A DNA stretch of 64,000 nucleotides from assembly GCA_019843655.1 (NCBI GenBank), contig JACDQD010000005.1, forward strand, positions 28,964,954 through 29,028,953, read 5' to 3'. Shown piece after piece: positions 12,001 through 24,644 of the stretch (within the stretch, counting starts at the first letter, position 1; each line of letters opens with the position of its first letter). This stretch comes from Lethocerus indicus (taxonomy: Eukaryota > Arthropoda > Insecta > Hemiptera > Belostomatidae). The position numbers and the translations under genes were made by a program. The notes under the pieces are model-generated. The model saw only the letters and a list, made by a program, of their open reading frames with translations. It had not been told where the DNA came from and ran no database searches.

Positions 12001-14285
12001 TTTGTTTATAGCGGCCCGCGTAGACCACGACGGCGAGAAATAGTTTTACGGAAAAACGTTCGGCCGAAGCGAACACATATGCGACAACCTTAGATATTCG
12101 AGAAAAAACGTCCGCGTTTCAAATCTGTTTTCAATACTGCCAAAGGAACAAGGTCTGACTCAGAATTAAATTATACACGCGGACTATGCATTTCTATAAA
12201 CAAAACAGGCGGCATTCCTTTAAGTCTGACTAATGACTACATTGGGGAAGCGGTTGAAGTCCGAGCTGCAAGATCTAACGCCAATGGGGATACAATGCCG
12301 ACCAACGGTTATCTGAATTGCCCTCTCGCTATTTCCGCGTCCAGTAAACAATAAGCCGGGTACGAGTTTCCGTGTTCCTTGAAAACGAGAGGATGACGGC
12401 AGAAGGTTTTTCTTTTTCTTTTTTTTTTAATTAACGTCATCATCCCATTTCGGCTAATATTTTCACGAACCGAGATTGTCGTCACTCGAGGACCATGAAC
12501 TGTTTAATTTTTTTCAGGATTTTAAATTTGGAAAAATAAATTATAATTTGAACCTATCGTTAAATAAAAAGTGTTGATCAGAATATTCTTTTACAGTTAT
12601 TATCCGAATTTCAAGAGGTAGAGAAATCCTTCATTGGTATATTAGAGTAGTGATCGGTAAAGGCGTGGCGCTTTAAGTGACGTCCATCAAAAGAAAAAGT
12701 GATTATTGATGTGCAGTCGAGAACGAGAAGGAAACGGACACATTGTTTATGTCCAGGGGGGGGGCGGTATAGCGGTCGGAAGGTACACCGCATCGCTCCG
12801 CCGTCGGCCATTTATGCAAAATTCACGATCTCGGCGGACGGGAAAAAGAAAGTCGGAAATCCAATCGCTAATGAACGCGGTGGTTAGGCTCGAGAGGATT
12901 CCGACAATTCGGTCCCGAACTCCCCGAGGCGGCGATCCATTTATATCGCAATCATAACCGAAGAACTACACCCGGGGAACGGCGTCGGGGCCTTCTCACG
13001 AGGACGGGAGAGACCATTGCCGGCCGGCGTTCCGAGATGGGACCGCTTCACGATTCCCGGGGGGGGCCCCGGGGCCTCCTCCCAAATTACACCGAGTAGG
13101 CCACTCCGTGATAAACAAGATCACGGACCGGCCGATGTGCCGGGGCCAACGGACCGGTAATGCTTAAACAGATACCGTTATGGGAGTTTCGATCGGGGTC
13201 TACGCTCGTCCCATTACTCCGGTAACAGTCATCGCTCAGATATATTATTTCGCGCACTCGCCCCAACCGGTGTCCGGAACGACCCGAGCCCTCCTGCGAG
13301 ACATCGGAAACGATGAAATGTGGACAATATCGAATCATTTATGGATCCGGCGTTAAATGCGAGAGGATAGATTTAGGAGCTATCGGCTAGATAGAGAGTG
13401 TCTCCCGAGATTCGGGTACCTGTTTTGAATATATGCATTATTAATGGGGCCATCGCGCCCGGCCCGGGGAAAAAATTAAATTAGTGCGGACGGGAGAGGG
13501 CAAAAAAAATAAGGAGACGCGGGGCGAATTCCCTCGGAGATTTGCCGTCTCCAAGTGGGTCAGCAGTCGGCGAAGAAAAAGAGACGAAAGAAAGGAAGGA
13601 ATAATTGTGAAAGCGGGTAGGGCGGGGGCGGGGGCGGGGGTGGGGGGCCGCCGATTGTTCAACCCTTGCTAAACAATGGACACCGAAATGCGAAGGTAGA
13701 AAATCCCGGTCTCACCTCGGGACGCCGAAACGAATAGCCGAAAAGCGCCACAAAAGAGGAAACCGACCCAGCTGTTTGGACCACAATACGGGGAGGGCAG
13801 CCCCGTCCCGAGGGGATATAACCGGTTAACAACACCGCGCCTTTTGTCCGACCTGGAAACTGTATTTATTCTGATCTTTGCGGACCGAATACTTGTTTTC
13901 CTTCATTTCGACCTATCCAGTTCAATAACCGATACTTTCAACCGGCTCAGTCATCCAGATGGATGTTAAAGACAGTTACCATGAAAATAGGGCTCTTTCA
14001 ATAACATGTTTCCTTCCATCTATCGATTTCACAGCCAACGGTGGAATTAGAGAAATTTTAAAGAAAGGCTACAAGTAGGGAATAAAATAATTTTTGGGAA
14101 AATTGTTTTAAACCGAAAGTGGGCCAGGATTTATGCGAACCCTACCGATACTGTAGTTCAGGTTCGGGCAAGAAATCACTTGCCCCGGGACACAGACCTA
14201 ACAACACCTGGTCTCGATACAATGTCCCATTGGCCCTTGGAGGACTATTCAAAGGGCGGGGAAGGCAATGGTAAAAATACAGTGA

Positions 14286-14287
<2 letters not shown>
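9095..14287. other. gene-less unique sequence
   Basis: No gene is recognised. Minor CT tracts occur at 9686-9704 and 11755-11775, a 9-G run at 12756-12764, the 12-bp palindrome CTGGATATCCAG at 9509-9520 and the 14-bp palindrome CCGGTAATTACCGG at 11099-11112. A TATA-like TATAAATA (9756) lies 27 bp before an Inr-like TCAGAG (A at 9783), which is weak promoter evidence. A G-rich block at 13.6 kb is listed separately. Confidence 0.6.
13615..13647 (+). other. G-quadruplex-type G-rich block
   Basis: At least five runs of three or more G are separated by 1-2 nt (repeated GGGGGC units, then GGGGGTGGGGGG). This satisfies the usual intramolecular G-quadruplex pattern several times over. Such blocks can act in promoters or replication, but here it may simply reflect the G/C-run tendency of this genome. 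Confidence 0.7.
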
Positions 14288-14332
<45 letters not shown>

Positions 14333-14337
14333 GAGGG
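14288..14337. repeat. (GA)n microsatellite
   Basis: About 42 bp of uninterrupted GA are followed by GTGAGAGGG. It lies between two short motifs (14204-14224 and about 14352) that recur near the next GA tract at 14.9 kb. Confidence 0.97.
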
Positions 14338-14882
14338 CCTTTTCCTGAATTACGACCCCGCCGGGACAATGCAACAGCTCTCGGAGAGCACGACGTGACG
14401 GCCGGTTGTTAAAAGTTTTAACGAATAACAACGTTCCCAACGCGCGAAGACGTTAGCAATAAAACAGTTGTAATTCGCACTAATCGACGCTATTGACATT
14501 TGACATTTATTCCACAAGCGGAAACAGCAGGGTATCCGTATTTCTGTTTCTTATAATTATGTATATACACTATTCGGATTCATTGCCTTCATAGTACATT
14601 TTACAAGTGTAAAAGGGCGACTGCCCAACCCAGTCTATATAAAAAACCACAAGGATATAAGCAGTTCATAAGGCCAAAAAAAGAAAGTACCCTTCGTTAA
14701 TAACGTGGGCACCATTGCGGACATTTTTTTTAGCCGTATTTATCTCCCAGATCCGACTCAAAAATCTCGTTTTCCGAAGGCGCGGTGATTCCGCGTAAAT
14801 GGGCCCGCTAAACGGCTTATAGTGCAGAACCTGAACCCATCAAAGTTTTTGAAAATTACCCCGTATAGGCGGCCGATGTTAG

Positions 14883-14906
14883 GGAGAGAGAGAGAGAGAG
14901 AGAAGG
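14883..14906. repeat. (GA)n microsatellite
   Basis: About 20 bp of GA are followed by AAGGAGGA. Immediately downstream (14911-14932) is a near-copy of the motif found at 14204-14224. Confidence 0.9.
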
Positions 14907-17197
14907 AGGAACACCTGGTCCGCGATACAATGGGCGACCTCCAGGTATACGACCCCGGGCCCTAATGGAATACCTTGTTTACGGCCCTGAACTCCTCCGG
15001 AGCATATGCCCTCATTGTCCCAAACAGCGATGGTTACACTGTCGAGCCCCGAAACTTTTTTAAAAGACTGAGACTAATTTTTTTTTATAAATGGCCGCGC
15101 CGAAAGTGCGATCATTCAAACGGCGGCGGCAGATGTCAATGTCACCGGCCTTGTTTCCTGGTGGAGGAAACCGAGAATAAATTGGCAATACGCCCAACAA
15201 TCAAATTTGATTAACTTGTGCTAAATCATTTTTTCCGTTCTTCTCAGAACTGTCTCGTGACTAAGAAGGGCGAGCTGATGTATACTACGTAAAGGATGAT
15301 TTTTAAGTAAAAAATTCACGGCCTGTACTCAGTTTTCGGAAGCCAAAACGCGGCGTTCAGATTATTTTCTTTTGTCGAATTACAAAAACGACTTTCAGAG
15401 GACCGTTCTCCGTTCGTGCGCATCGGAGCCCGAAGGCGTCTAATTGTTTAATGGACAATTAATAATGTTAATTAGCGCGTCAAGGTGGCCAGAAAATTGC
15501 TCCGAGAAATAAATCAAACCCGTTCCTCGGCCCGCCGGTAATTGTTGTTCCCAAATTACTCGTATCCTGTCGTGTTTACAGTTGAAAAACTTACCGTTAC
15601 AGAGCGGAGGATGAGGAGGAGGAGGTGGTGGAGGGAGGCTCCGGCCGTAATCAGTAATTACGTCCTTCTTTTTCTCTCTTCTGGGTCTCAGGGCGCGAAC
15701 AATGCCGGACCCCCGAAGCGCTGAAAGGCTCACGATTCGACGGGAGAGACCCGACGCCGCTCGAGAAAGGGTTCATTTCCGCAGATTCGAACGGTTATTT
15801 CGTTTTTTTTTCAAAGAAACCCCAGGCGGTCTATTAACAACGACAGGAAGAAATGGGAATTCGTGTGATTTTAGGGCTTGGGAACCTCCCACTTTAATGC
15901 CTTCTATTTATCGCAATACACGGCGATTTTATACGAACCCGTATTGGAGTATTAAAACATATGACAATACTAAAGGTACAAAAATGAATCTGTAGCGACA
16001 ATTACTCTGTATATTTTCTTCGAATTTAATCGGTGACCGCGTACTGAACGGGAGAAAAAGGTAGTAAGGGAGTTAAGGGTATATGTTTTCTCGGGCTGTG
16101 AACCGGTCGTGACTCGTCAAGTGATGATATGGTTGGTGGCGAGGGCCCGGGGGCACTGAGAGAGGTTACCCGCTAATCAGTGACACCTACGCGTCCGCTT
16201 CGAGACGCTCATATTTCTAATGGCGTGTTTATGCAGAACGCAGTCCGCTCCCCGGGCCGGTTACAAATCGTTTTTTCGAGTAGGGTATCGCCCCGAAATT
16301 GAATACCTGCACAGTTCCCAGTGTAAATAAAGTCCTCAACAGTCTGGACCGAGACGAATGCCAGTTAGTGTAATATAAAATTTATCCGTTGTTTGAAACA
16401 TTTAATTTTCTAATCGACGGGAGAAACCGAGAGCGATATGTTATTAAGATGGTATCGTTGGAACAGGTCGGCGGAAAAACTGGGCGGACCCCTCAGGGCG
16501 GTGGTCAATCGCCTTTCCAGCCGCGGTGGGAACGGGTCAGCGGCAAATGACACCTAGAGGAGTGTTCACTTCCCGGGTTATAGTTCTAATAGTGTGTTTA
16601 TGCTAATGGCTCTGAGAGGGGGGAGGGAGGAGGGCGAGGTCACGATGGCCCGGGGCCGGCCACGGTGGAAGCGGTACGGTAAGCGATGGTTTCGTGGCTC
16701 ATTACACCAATAAAGCGGGAGGTGAAACCGGAGATAACTGGGCCCCCCCCCACCCCACCACACCACCACAAGGCCCGGGGCATTTTCGATTGATCTGCAT
16801 ATTTCGGAGGAGAGTTCAATTTCAGAAACGTTACCGTATCTCGAAACGGATTCGTATTGAGTCGTCCAGATCTAATCGGTCTCGTTTTTTTCGTTTAAAT
16901 ACGCTCACGGGTCGGCATTAACGAGCCGGCCGCTATTTCATTATCTTATCGATGCCGAAAACCTCTAATCCGGCTACTAACTGCCGGGGTCAAGTGGAGG
17001 AATAATTGCATCGTGCGAATGGTCAAGAGGAAGGCCCCGTATTTGAGATGGTACCGTCAGTGGCCAATGGAAGAGGAATGGGCTCGTTATTCTTATGCAG
17101 AAGTCTTCGGGCGATGAATTTAAAGAAGAATTTATGTGTGTGATCGAGGATTGCTCCACTTTTATTATATCGTCTTTATTTTAGTAACGAGAGGTAG

Positions 17198-17256
17198 TCA
17201 GTATAGTATTAAAGTTTACAATCTCAGTCTATACTGAGAGGTTCAAAGTCTATACT
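17198..17256. repeat. triplicated AGTATAG motif cluster
   Basis: TCAGTATAG (17198-17206) is inverted relative to CTATACTGA (17229-17237). AGTCTATACT occurs at 17226-17235 and again 21 bp later at 17247-17256. The middle copy also lies in the small palindrome TCTCAGT-ctat-ACTGAGA (17222-17239). Three copies in two orientations within 60 bp suggest a clustered binding site or a decayed small repeat. Confidence 0.45.
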
Positions 17257-19184
17257 CCATTCAACGCCGAATTTTTTATTCGTGTTTACACACTTTTTCC
17301 GCATAAATTGTAAGGATAAACAAGAAACCAATTAAAGGAAAAGTAATCGTCAGTTTATTGGGACCGTCAACAGGTCCTACCAACGAAACATTCTCAACAA
17401 TTGAGTTGGGCATTAAAAAAAAGGCCGTGATATATAATTGGAAGCGATCTAAAAATGTGGGCTATAAACTAATACCGCCGTTTCGGCCAGAAACTGTTGT
17501 TGTGACAACCCGACGTCCGGGCCGTTATTGATGTCGGTGGGTAAGGATCGGTCAATTAAGATTGTAGTATCAGCTTTCGAGGCCATTACGGCGATCCTTA
17601 TCGCGGGGCCCGTTTTATTGGGCACCCCCATGTCGCGTCATTAAGTTCAAGCCGATACGGCCCAGGAGGTACCGGAGGACTACGGTCTGGAGGGTGGCAA
17701 TATGAAGCTTGAATGTTATTATACTACTTGCATTCATTAGAATGTTATCTCTAGAAACCTGTCTTCATGAAACGATGTTAAATATTCCAAATTTAAAAAA
17801 ACCCCAACAGAGAGGAATTGTGGAAATTATGTTCTGGAGTAATAATTTTTCCACGAGACTTTGATATATATAGAATACGAATATTGCTATACTAAGCTTA
17901 ATAATCTACATTCTTTCTTTTTACGTGTTTCTTTCGCGGGGTAGGTGTGAAAGAAGTGGAGAAATGTAAGTGCCCCGTCGAGTGGGGGGTAAAATGGCTC
18001 TCACGTAGGCGCGGGGTGGCCGAGCCGCGGGGTCAGCCTCGGGTCGACCCTCGGACGGCGAAAATTATGCGAGGGAGTCGGGATAAATCCTGTCATTTAG
18101 GTACCGGGCCCCGATACCGCCTCGCGTTTAGACAACAGTTATCGCCATTAGGGGAACGATGAGCGTCGTCCCCCGCCCAACTCCCAAATGGCCGTGCCGG
18201 GCGTTTCCAAAGAACGTGCTCCTATATACCGGTCTCGTTTCCACGTCCCGGCCCGGCCCGGGGTCGAAACCAAATACGTACGGAAGTCTATAAAAAATAT
18301 CGATTCGGAAATTCCTAGTAAATCGCGGTGAATTCAAAATTGAAATTATGCTTATATACTATTCGACATCTTCGAGATCTAGTCCGGGGGATCCTGCGGG
18401 AGGTATTTAAAAATATGTCTCACATTTACATTAGACAGTCGATTTTAATATGTATAATCGGTGTTTGCGCCAAGGCTTATATTTATATATAACATTACCG
18501 TACCGCTTCGTGTAATATTATTTCGCGAGATTAAAGGCTGTGGCGGGGCGATTGCGGGCGGGAGAGGGGTGGGAGGGGAAGGTTGCCAATATAATGATGA
18601 CCACTTACGGGAACCGATTGAAATATCTAAGGATATCGCGGACTGGGGCCTCCTCCAGCTGCTCCTCCTCCTCCAGCTCCTCCCGCCCGCACCAATAGCG
18701 GGGCAGCAATTTTCCAGATGATTGACCCCGGAGCTATCTTCAAATTGGCGGATTGAGTTTAGCCGCCCCCTCCCCCCGGGTAGGGTGTCCTCCCTCCTTC
18801 CCCGGGTTACATCTGGGACCCCGCGGGGTCGTGACCCGGTACCGCTCTCGGGCTGTTTAAACAGACCCCCGCCCGGGGAATTTTCCTTTTCGAAAGAGAG
18901 AGAGAAAGAGAGATGATTTGGAAGTGAAAAAGGCGGGTAGAACGAGCGGAACTGGAGAGATAAGCGTTTCCTTATCCCCCCGAGGCTGGGGCATGGAAAG
19001 CTTTTCAGCGCCCAGTGAAAGTCAATAGTTAAACCAGAAATATCTCATAAATTATTACACTCGTGTATAATTTAATCGCGTCTGTAATTAAAGGTCCAAA
19101 TCTATGTTGTATGCTACAAGAAATAGCGACATATGAAGCCGGTAAATGGCCAATGAATTTGGTTCTATGAGTGGGAGGTGAAGT

Positions 19185-19221
19185 TATAAATACCGCGGGG
19201 TATTTCGATCATCAATCATTC
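19185..19221 (+). promoter_or_regulatory. possible TATA/Inr core promoter
   Basis: TATAAATA at 19185-19192 is followed by TCATTC at 19216-19221, which matches the arthropod initiator TCAKTY. The spacing from TATA to the initiator A is about 33 bp, near the usual distance. No clear downstream promoter element is seen. The TATA box overlaps the inverted repeat AAATACC-GCGG-GGTATTT. No downstream gene is recognised, so this is only a motif match. Confidence 0.2.
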
Positions 19222-22200
19222 GACGGGATATCTCCCATTTGAATATTAATCAATCGAAATAGGTAAAGCTAGAGTTTGGTAATTAATTCTTATAACCGAG
19301 CCGACACGTAAACTGACGCGATTCAATCATCGGACACCAGATATTATTTGCCTAATTTCGTTGAAGAAAAAAAAACAGGAAGACAGGAGGGGCTTTTAAG
19401 CCGAAAAAGCGGCAATTAAGTCTGGGCCAATGCGCATTAATTATTCATACAAAAAAAAATACACAATTACGTCGGGCAGCCTTTAATTAAAGTATGTTTA
19501 TTGATTTTTGGGCTTAATCGTTTCTGCCAACTTACGGTCAATAATTGTTCCACTTGGAACGAAATATTTCCGAGTGAAATTACCATTCAACGTAAAATGA
19601 AATATTACATTCAACCGCGTCAAGATTTCTGTTTCACTGAGAAAATCACTGGGAATGATTTATTTATGAGTTGTCCGTGGATGCAGTGTGACTTATCTAG
19701 GGCGATATCCAGATTAAATAACAATAATGATGAATAAATACGCAGGTATGTCGGATTAAGATTTTTGTACCGATTATGTTACTAATTCCACTCAAATTAA
19801 TCCGAAGATATTATGTCCGATGAAGATATTGATTAGCATATTGTCAATGTTTGAATACGGTTTCGTCTGTTTCTTATTATTCCATTGTATAATTGCTAGA
19901 GCAAAATTAATAAAAATTCGAGACAACGCGAAAACCCGGAGGTGGATTCTTCAGCAGTTGGAAAATATTATTTTTTTTTGCCAGCCGGGCATATATCCTC
20001 ATTATTCGGCTGTCCACCTTAAGGCCTGACGCGTCTCGTCTCTCCTACGCCGAGAACAGCCCTCGTTAATTAACGACTCGAGACGCTTACATATCCAGTG
20101 GGCTAATTACCGGTCCGAGACACGACAATGAGGAAGAGGACTATTATACAATAGCGAGAGACAAGTAATTTACCGCCGCCTACTTAGTAATAAATTAAAT
20201 ATATGAACTAGAACTGAACTTTCCGGGTCGCTTCCGTTTCCGGTTCGGCGAGAAGGGGGCCGCTGGTCTTTAAACGGTTTCGGTACCAGCGAAACCGACA
20301 GTGGAACCGTCATGGAAAATTGATCAGGTTCATTAATTACTTGGATATTATGCTTCGGGGAAATGTCATTATTTAATTCAAATTCAGAATTCATCATTAG
20401 AATTCTGAAATATTTTCTTTCTCCATCGGCAATTCACCAATTGCCTCGTATCTTGTAATTTGGTATTTCGTGTTTTTATAGAAGAAATATTTCTTCGGTG
20501 AACGAAGTTATATGCCGAATACTCGGAAACGACTCAATTGGTCTTGGTCCGGGTCAGACCGGAGAGATGTTGCAGAAAAACACACATTACAGTAATAAAA
20601 TTCATGACATGTACAGTAGATTCAATCCCACTTCGAAACGTCGGGTGTGGTGTGGGGGGTGGGGGATCGTATGGATTTGTTTTCAACGCTCCGACGTAAA
20701 TTATTTGTTTTGTTTTCTAGCTTTTGGAGCCGAACGAAAATATTCGCAGTAATTATTTCCAGAGTTATTGGCAGGATAATAAACTTCAAAATTTCCCTTC
20801 CTGCAATAATTAGAGTTTGCGTGACCGACGCATTAATTGTTTGGATTACATACAGAGCGATTTAGTCTTTATGAAGCGGGGGATTGAACTATAGGGAGTG
20901 AACTAGAGGTGCTGGATTTTCTAATTCTGATTCCAAATCTAATCGGTGATTACGCCCGGCGAGGCAGCCAGCCAGTCAGGGGAGGGCTCATAACGGTGGA
21001 TGAGTGGCCTAGGCCGCCGAGGAAACAGCTTGGAAGCGAGGAGGCAACATTTGGACACAAAATGATCGCCTCCCCCACAGACTCGGCTTTTACGAGCGCC
21101 AGTAATTAAGAGGGCTTACCATTAAGGCGGGCCCCGGGACCCGACCGTTAAGCGACTCGGGACAGACTACCGACATAAAAAAAAATTTTGGAAATTGTGA
21201 ACGGCTTTCGAATCCAAACGAAGGGCATTCCATTAATACCGGCCTGTATTTAACTGAGACTAATAACCTTAACTAATACACTATGTTTAAGGGGGCTTTC
21301 TAGGGGGTATCATACTCTTACTGTATAAGTCATGTAGTCGGAAACTGGCTTGGGAGCGAATTTTTATCGAGAAGTCATATAATGTATATCGCTGTAATTT
21401 TCTCCAGATCTTCGCCAGTCCACCATATACATTTCATCAGACATACAGAAAGGTATATAGAGGAATGTTGTGAGGACGTTATATACAAATAGAACCCGGT
21501 TCACCAGGGAGGGATGCTATTTAAAAAGATATGTTTAGGGAGATGATTATGTTCATACAATGGCAATTTCCACCAGCTTATTATTAGTTTTATCCGCAAA
21601 CTGGAACATAAATCGAGCTCGATCATGAATCAATTAGAGATCTGCAGTTAATTCTGGTTCTGTTTTCGGGACCGTCCTCCAACCGACTCCGAAGCTCCTC
21701 TGTAATTTCTCTGCTCGGCGCGAAGAAATTAAATCGGCCGCCGCCTTCGAACCTAGACGGGGCCGTCTCGCTCTTGTAATTGACCGTTTCCTCCTTAAAA
21801 ATTAAGAACGCTTCCAGACTCAGGAATGTCGTGGGGGGCCGGCACCGCCGCGTATCTTGTGTAATAAACTTTGGCGTAATTTACCGGCGCGACAGCGGCT
21901 CATATAACGCCGCGACAATTGATCAGCCAACGGACATTTCAAACGACGATACTGTATCTAGGAAACTGCGTGCATGAATTTCAATATTTAGTAGAGAGAA
22001 ATATCGTTAAAGTGGTTTAATTACGTTGTGAGTAATATTATTACTGTTTTATTTGTATATAACAAATTTTTTTTGGAACGTTTCTTTACAAAAAAATAAG
22101 ATAAGAAGAAAAAATTGCGCTCGAATAATAATTAAATTAATATGGATCGTTAATACTGGCAGTTCATTTCTTTAATGATACAGTTCTATGTACGAGGGGC

Positions 22201-23519
22201 ACGTTGCTGTTTGCATATTACAGAATACAATCTGATTCCCACACTTTTCCGAATCAATTGTTCGTTGGTAATATTTGAAAATTCAAACCCCACGTACACA
22301 CCGAAATCGTTCACCGATCGAGAATACTTTTAACTGGCGGTGAGAACTACGTCCCTTCCTTTATTTTATGAACTAAATCACTACCGTGGAGCGGGCACGA
22401 CCGGCGGGGGGTCAATTTTTATGGATGGGGGGACGAGGTATTTTTTCAATCGGACTCAGTCGGGACGCGACCCTCCTCATTTCTTTTTCTTAGGTGATAA
22501 TGGCTCGTCATATAAGGGGAAGCGGGGCCGGTTGATCAAGGGCGAGTGTAAGACGGGTCGGTCCGATGACAATTTATGTGGTCTCCGCGGTATGGGGGCT
22601 CAATTAGTGGGGCCGGCCCCGTCCCCGACCGCCGCCCCCGCCCCCGCCCACCGGGCATTCCCGGCCGTCGCACTCATAACTCACCCCCGACCCGGGACCA
22701 TGACTTGTTTATTGGATTCCCGAGAGAGCGGCCGAGATGGCGAGAGCCGGCGGGAGGCAGCCCCGACAGTATTTAAATAAGAGGGGCCCACCTCCGCCTA
22801 GAGCCCACTAGTTAGGCCTCCTATTGTGCGCCTCCCCCCGGCCACCGCCACCGCCACCCGAATTATTCATAAGAGCCAGTCGTTTTTGGCCACGCCATGG
22901 CGACGGCCGATTGTCCACGACAATAAAACTGCACGAGCGTTCACAAAGAATTTCACAAGACCGGACCTTCCGTTTTGTAAAAATTTAAATGGACCAGAAT
23001 CTTGCGGTACGGCGCGAAGGAGAAAAACGCGCTTAACGTCCCCTTACAAAGTTGTGAAACGAGATTACGGCATTCGGAGGAATGATTACTCGCGGAGCGC
23101 GACGTAAAACGCAATGCCCGCTCGTCCGGTATTGTCACGTACAGCTTTTATTGCCCCCACAGGCTGTTTCCCGAAGGACCGAATTAATAAATTCCGTCCC
23201 GGCTCGAACGAAGAAGAAGCGATAAAAACACCGGGCGAACTGGAGGGGTTTTTATATTTCACGGACGATTATCCCCGGTTTTCCGACGCGATGGGTCCCC
23301 CCGGCCGGTTTTACGATCACCGGGAGATAAAGGATTGCGCGGCCGGGAGGAGGCGGAGGTTCGCCGCGACACAAACAAACGGCCCGCCGCCAAAACACCT
23401 CTGGAGACCACCGCCGACCAGCAGCCGCCTTCTCGGCTGCAAGGAGCAAGCTAGCCAGATGAATTATATGGGCGCAACGTAGAATACTCGATTCCGAGAA
23501 TAATTGGACGACTACCCCT

Positions 23520-23520
<1 letters not shown>

Positions 23521-23550
<30 letters not shown>

Positions 23551-23556
23551 TATATA
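23521..23556. repeat. (GA)n-(TA)n compound microsatellite
   Basis: About 28 bp of GA run directly into a short TATATATA segment. Confidence 0.95.
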
Positions 23557-23982
23557 ATGAATTGTTCGTCCGGGCTACGGCGACGATTACTGCTGTTTAC
23601 TCCAATTTAATTGTCAGAAATAAATCTCTCCGATCGAAAAATAATAAACGCTTCTGACGCGACCTTGCGTTCCTGTAAGAGGCTCGTCAGAGCCGTGCAA
23701 ACTACCCGGCGGTAATTAACAACGAGGATATTAAAAATAGCTAAGCGCTCACCTTGAAACTTATATTGTCATTGTACATAAATTGCACGACCGATCGGGC
23801 TCGGATTTCGAAAGACTACCGACGGCGGCGTGTAATCGGGTCCGAAGGCCCCGGCGGCCGTATTTCAGGATCCCTTTCCAACGATAAACGACTAGATATG
23901 ATATTAATGTTATACCGCGTTAATTGATTTGCGATACTAACATTGTAGCAGTTCAATCATATCGAGGCGCAATGGAAAAACC

Positions 23983-24017
23983 GCTCTTGAGCAATAAGGA
24001 AATCTCTGTTCAAGAGC
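23983..24017. other. hairpin with 8-bp arms
   Basis: GCTCTTGA (23983-23990) and TCAAGAGC (24010-24017) pair perfectly across a 19-nt loop. The stem does not extend on either side. Probably a minor structure. Confidence 0.35.
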
Positions 24018-24626
24018 CATAAGTCATCATTAAAGTATAGTATTCGTAGAAAAAGAATAGATCCGATCTCTTACGGTAGGATGTCCTAATGCGGTTCAAA
24101 ATATCGGAAGATTATTTTTGAAATTGAGGAACCCGCAATTATAAAGGTTATTAATATGCGGCGGTGGCGGCGGATCGCCGAAGGGGGGCGGTTGGTCTTT
24201 TTATGTGAGTTTATAGACATTATAGGGCCACTCTTGCTAAGGCCGACAAAAATTTTCTCCCCACCAATTATGGTATAATTATGTGAGAAAGGCTCAAGTT
24301 GCGCTCTTACCTCGTTTGTAACCCCGCGCTATCAAATTATACATGTTTTGGGGCCCATCACGCTTCTTAGTTCACTTGCTCTGCCCTCCTTACTGATTCA
24401 AAAAATAAGGCAGTTTGAAATTCGTAGATTTCATTTTAAATCTATCTATTTATATTTAACTAGGGTTTTGACTAAAGATTAAAACTGAATTTTAATTGTA
24501 TAATTGTCATTGAGTGATTGCATTAAACGCAAGGGGAACTTGTCCGAGCTCACAGTAAATATTCATAAAATTAATAGTAAGTAACTTGAGCTAGGAAGCT
24601 GGTGGCAGGATGGGGCGGAGGGGCCC

Positions 24627-24644
24627 CGTGCCAGATCTGGCACG
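24627..24644. repeat. 18-bp perfect palindrome
   Basis: CGTGCCAGATCTGGCACG is a perfect palindrome with no spacer, in a GC-rich patch. Less than one such palindrome is expected by chance in a window of this length. It may be a symmetric protein-binding site. No gene context is available. Confidence 0.5.

Larger units (their letters stand above)
14338..23520. other. gene-less unique sequence
   Basis: No gene is recognised. A second GA tract lies at 14883-14906, a GA/AAAG tract at 18894-18912 and trinucleotide-rich purine or pyrimidine patches at about 15605-15636 and 18650-18692. A motif cluster sits at 17198-17256 and a possible core promoter at 19185-19221. About 22560-22860 is strongly C/G-rich, with minus-strand G-quadruplex potential (C-run block near 22620-22650). 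Confidence 0.6.

Noticed and set aside
22340..22780. 146-codon plus-strand frame
   Set aside because: Gly/Arg/Pro-rich over a GC-rich patch, with no recognised motif.
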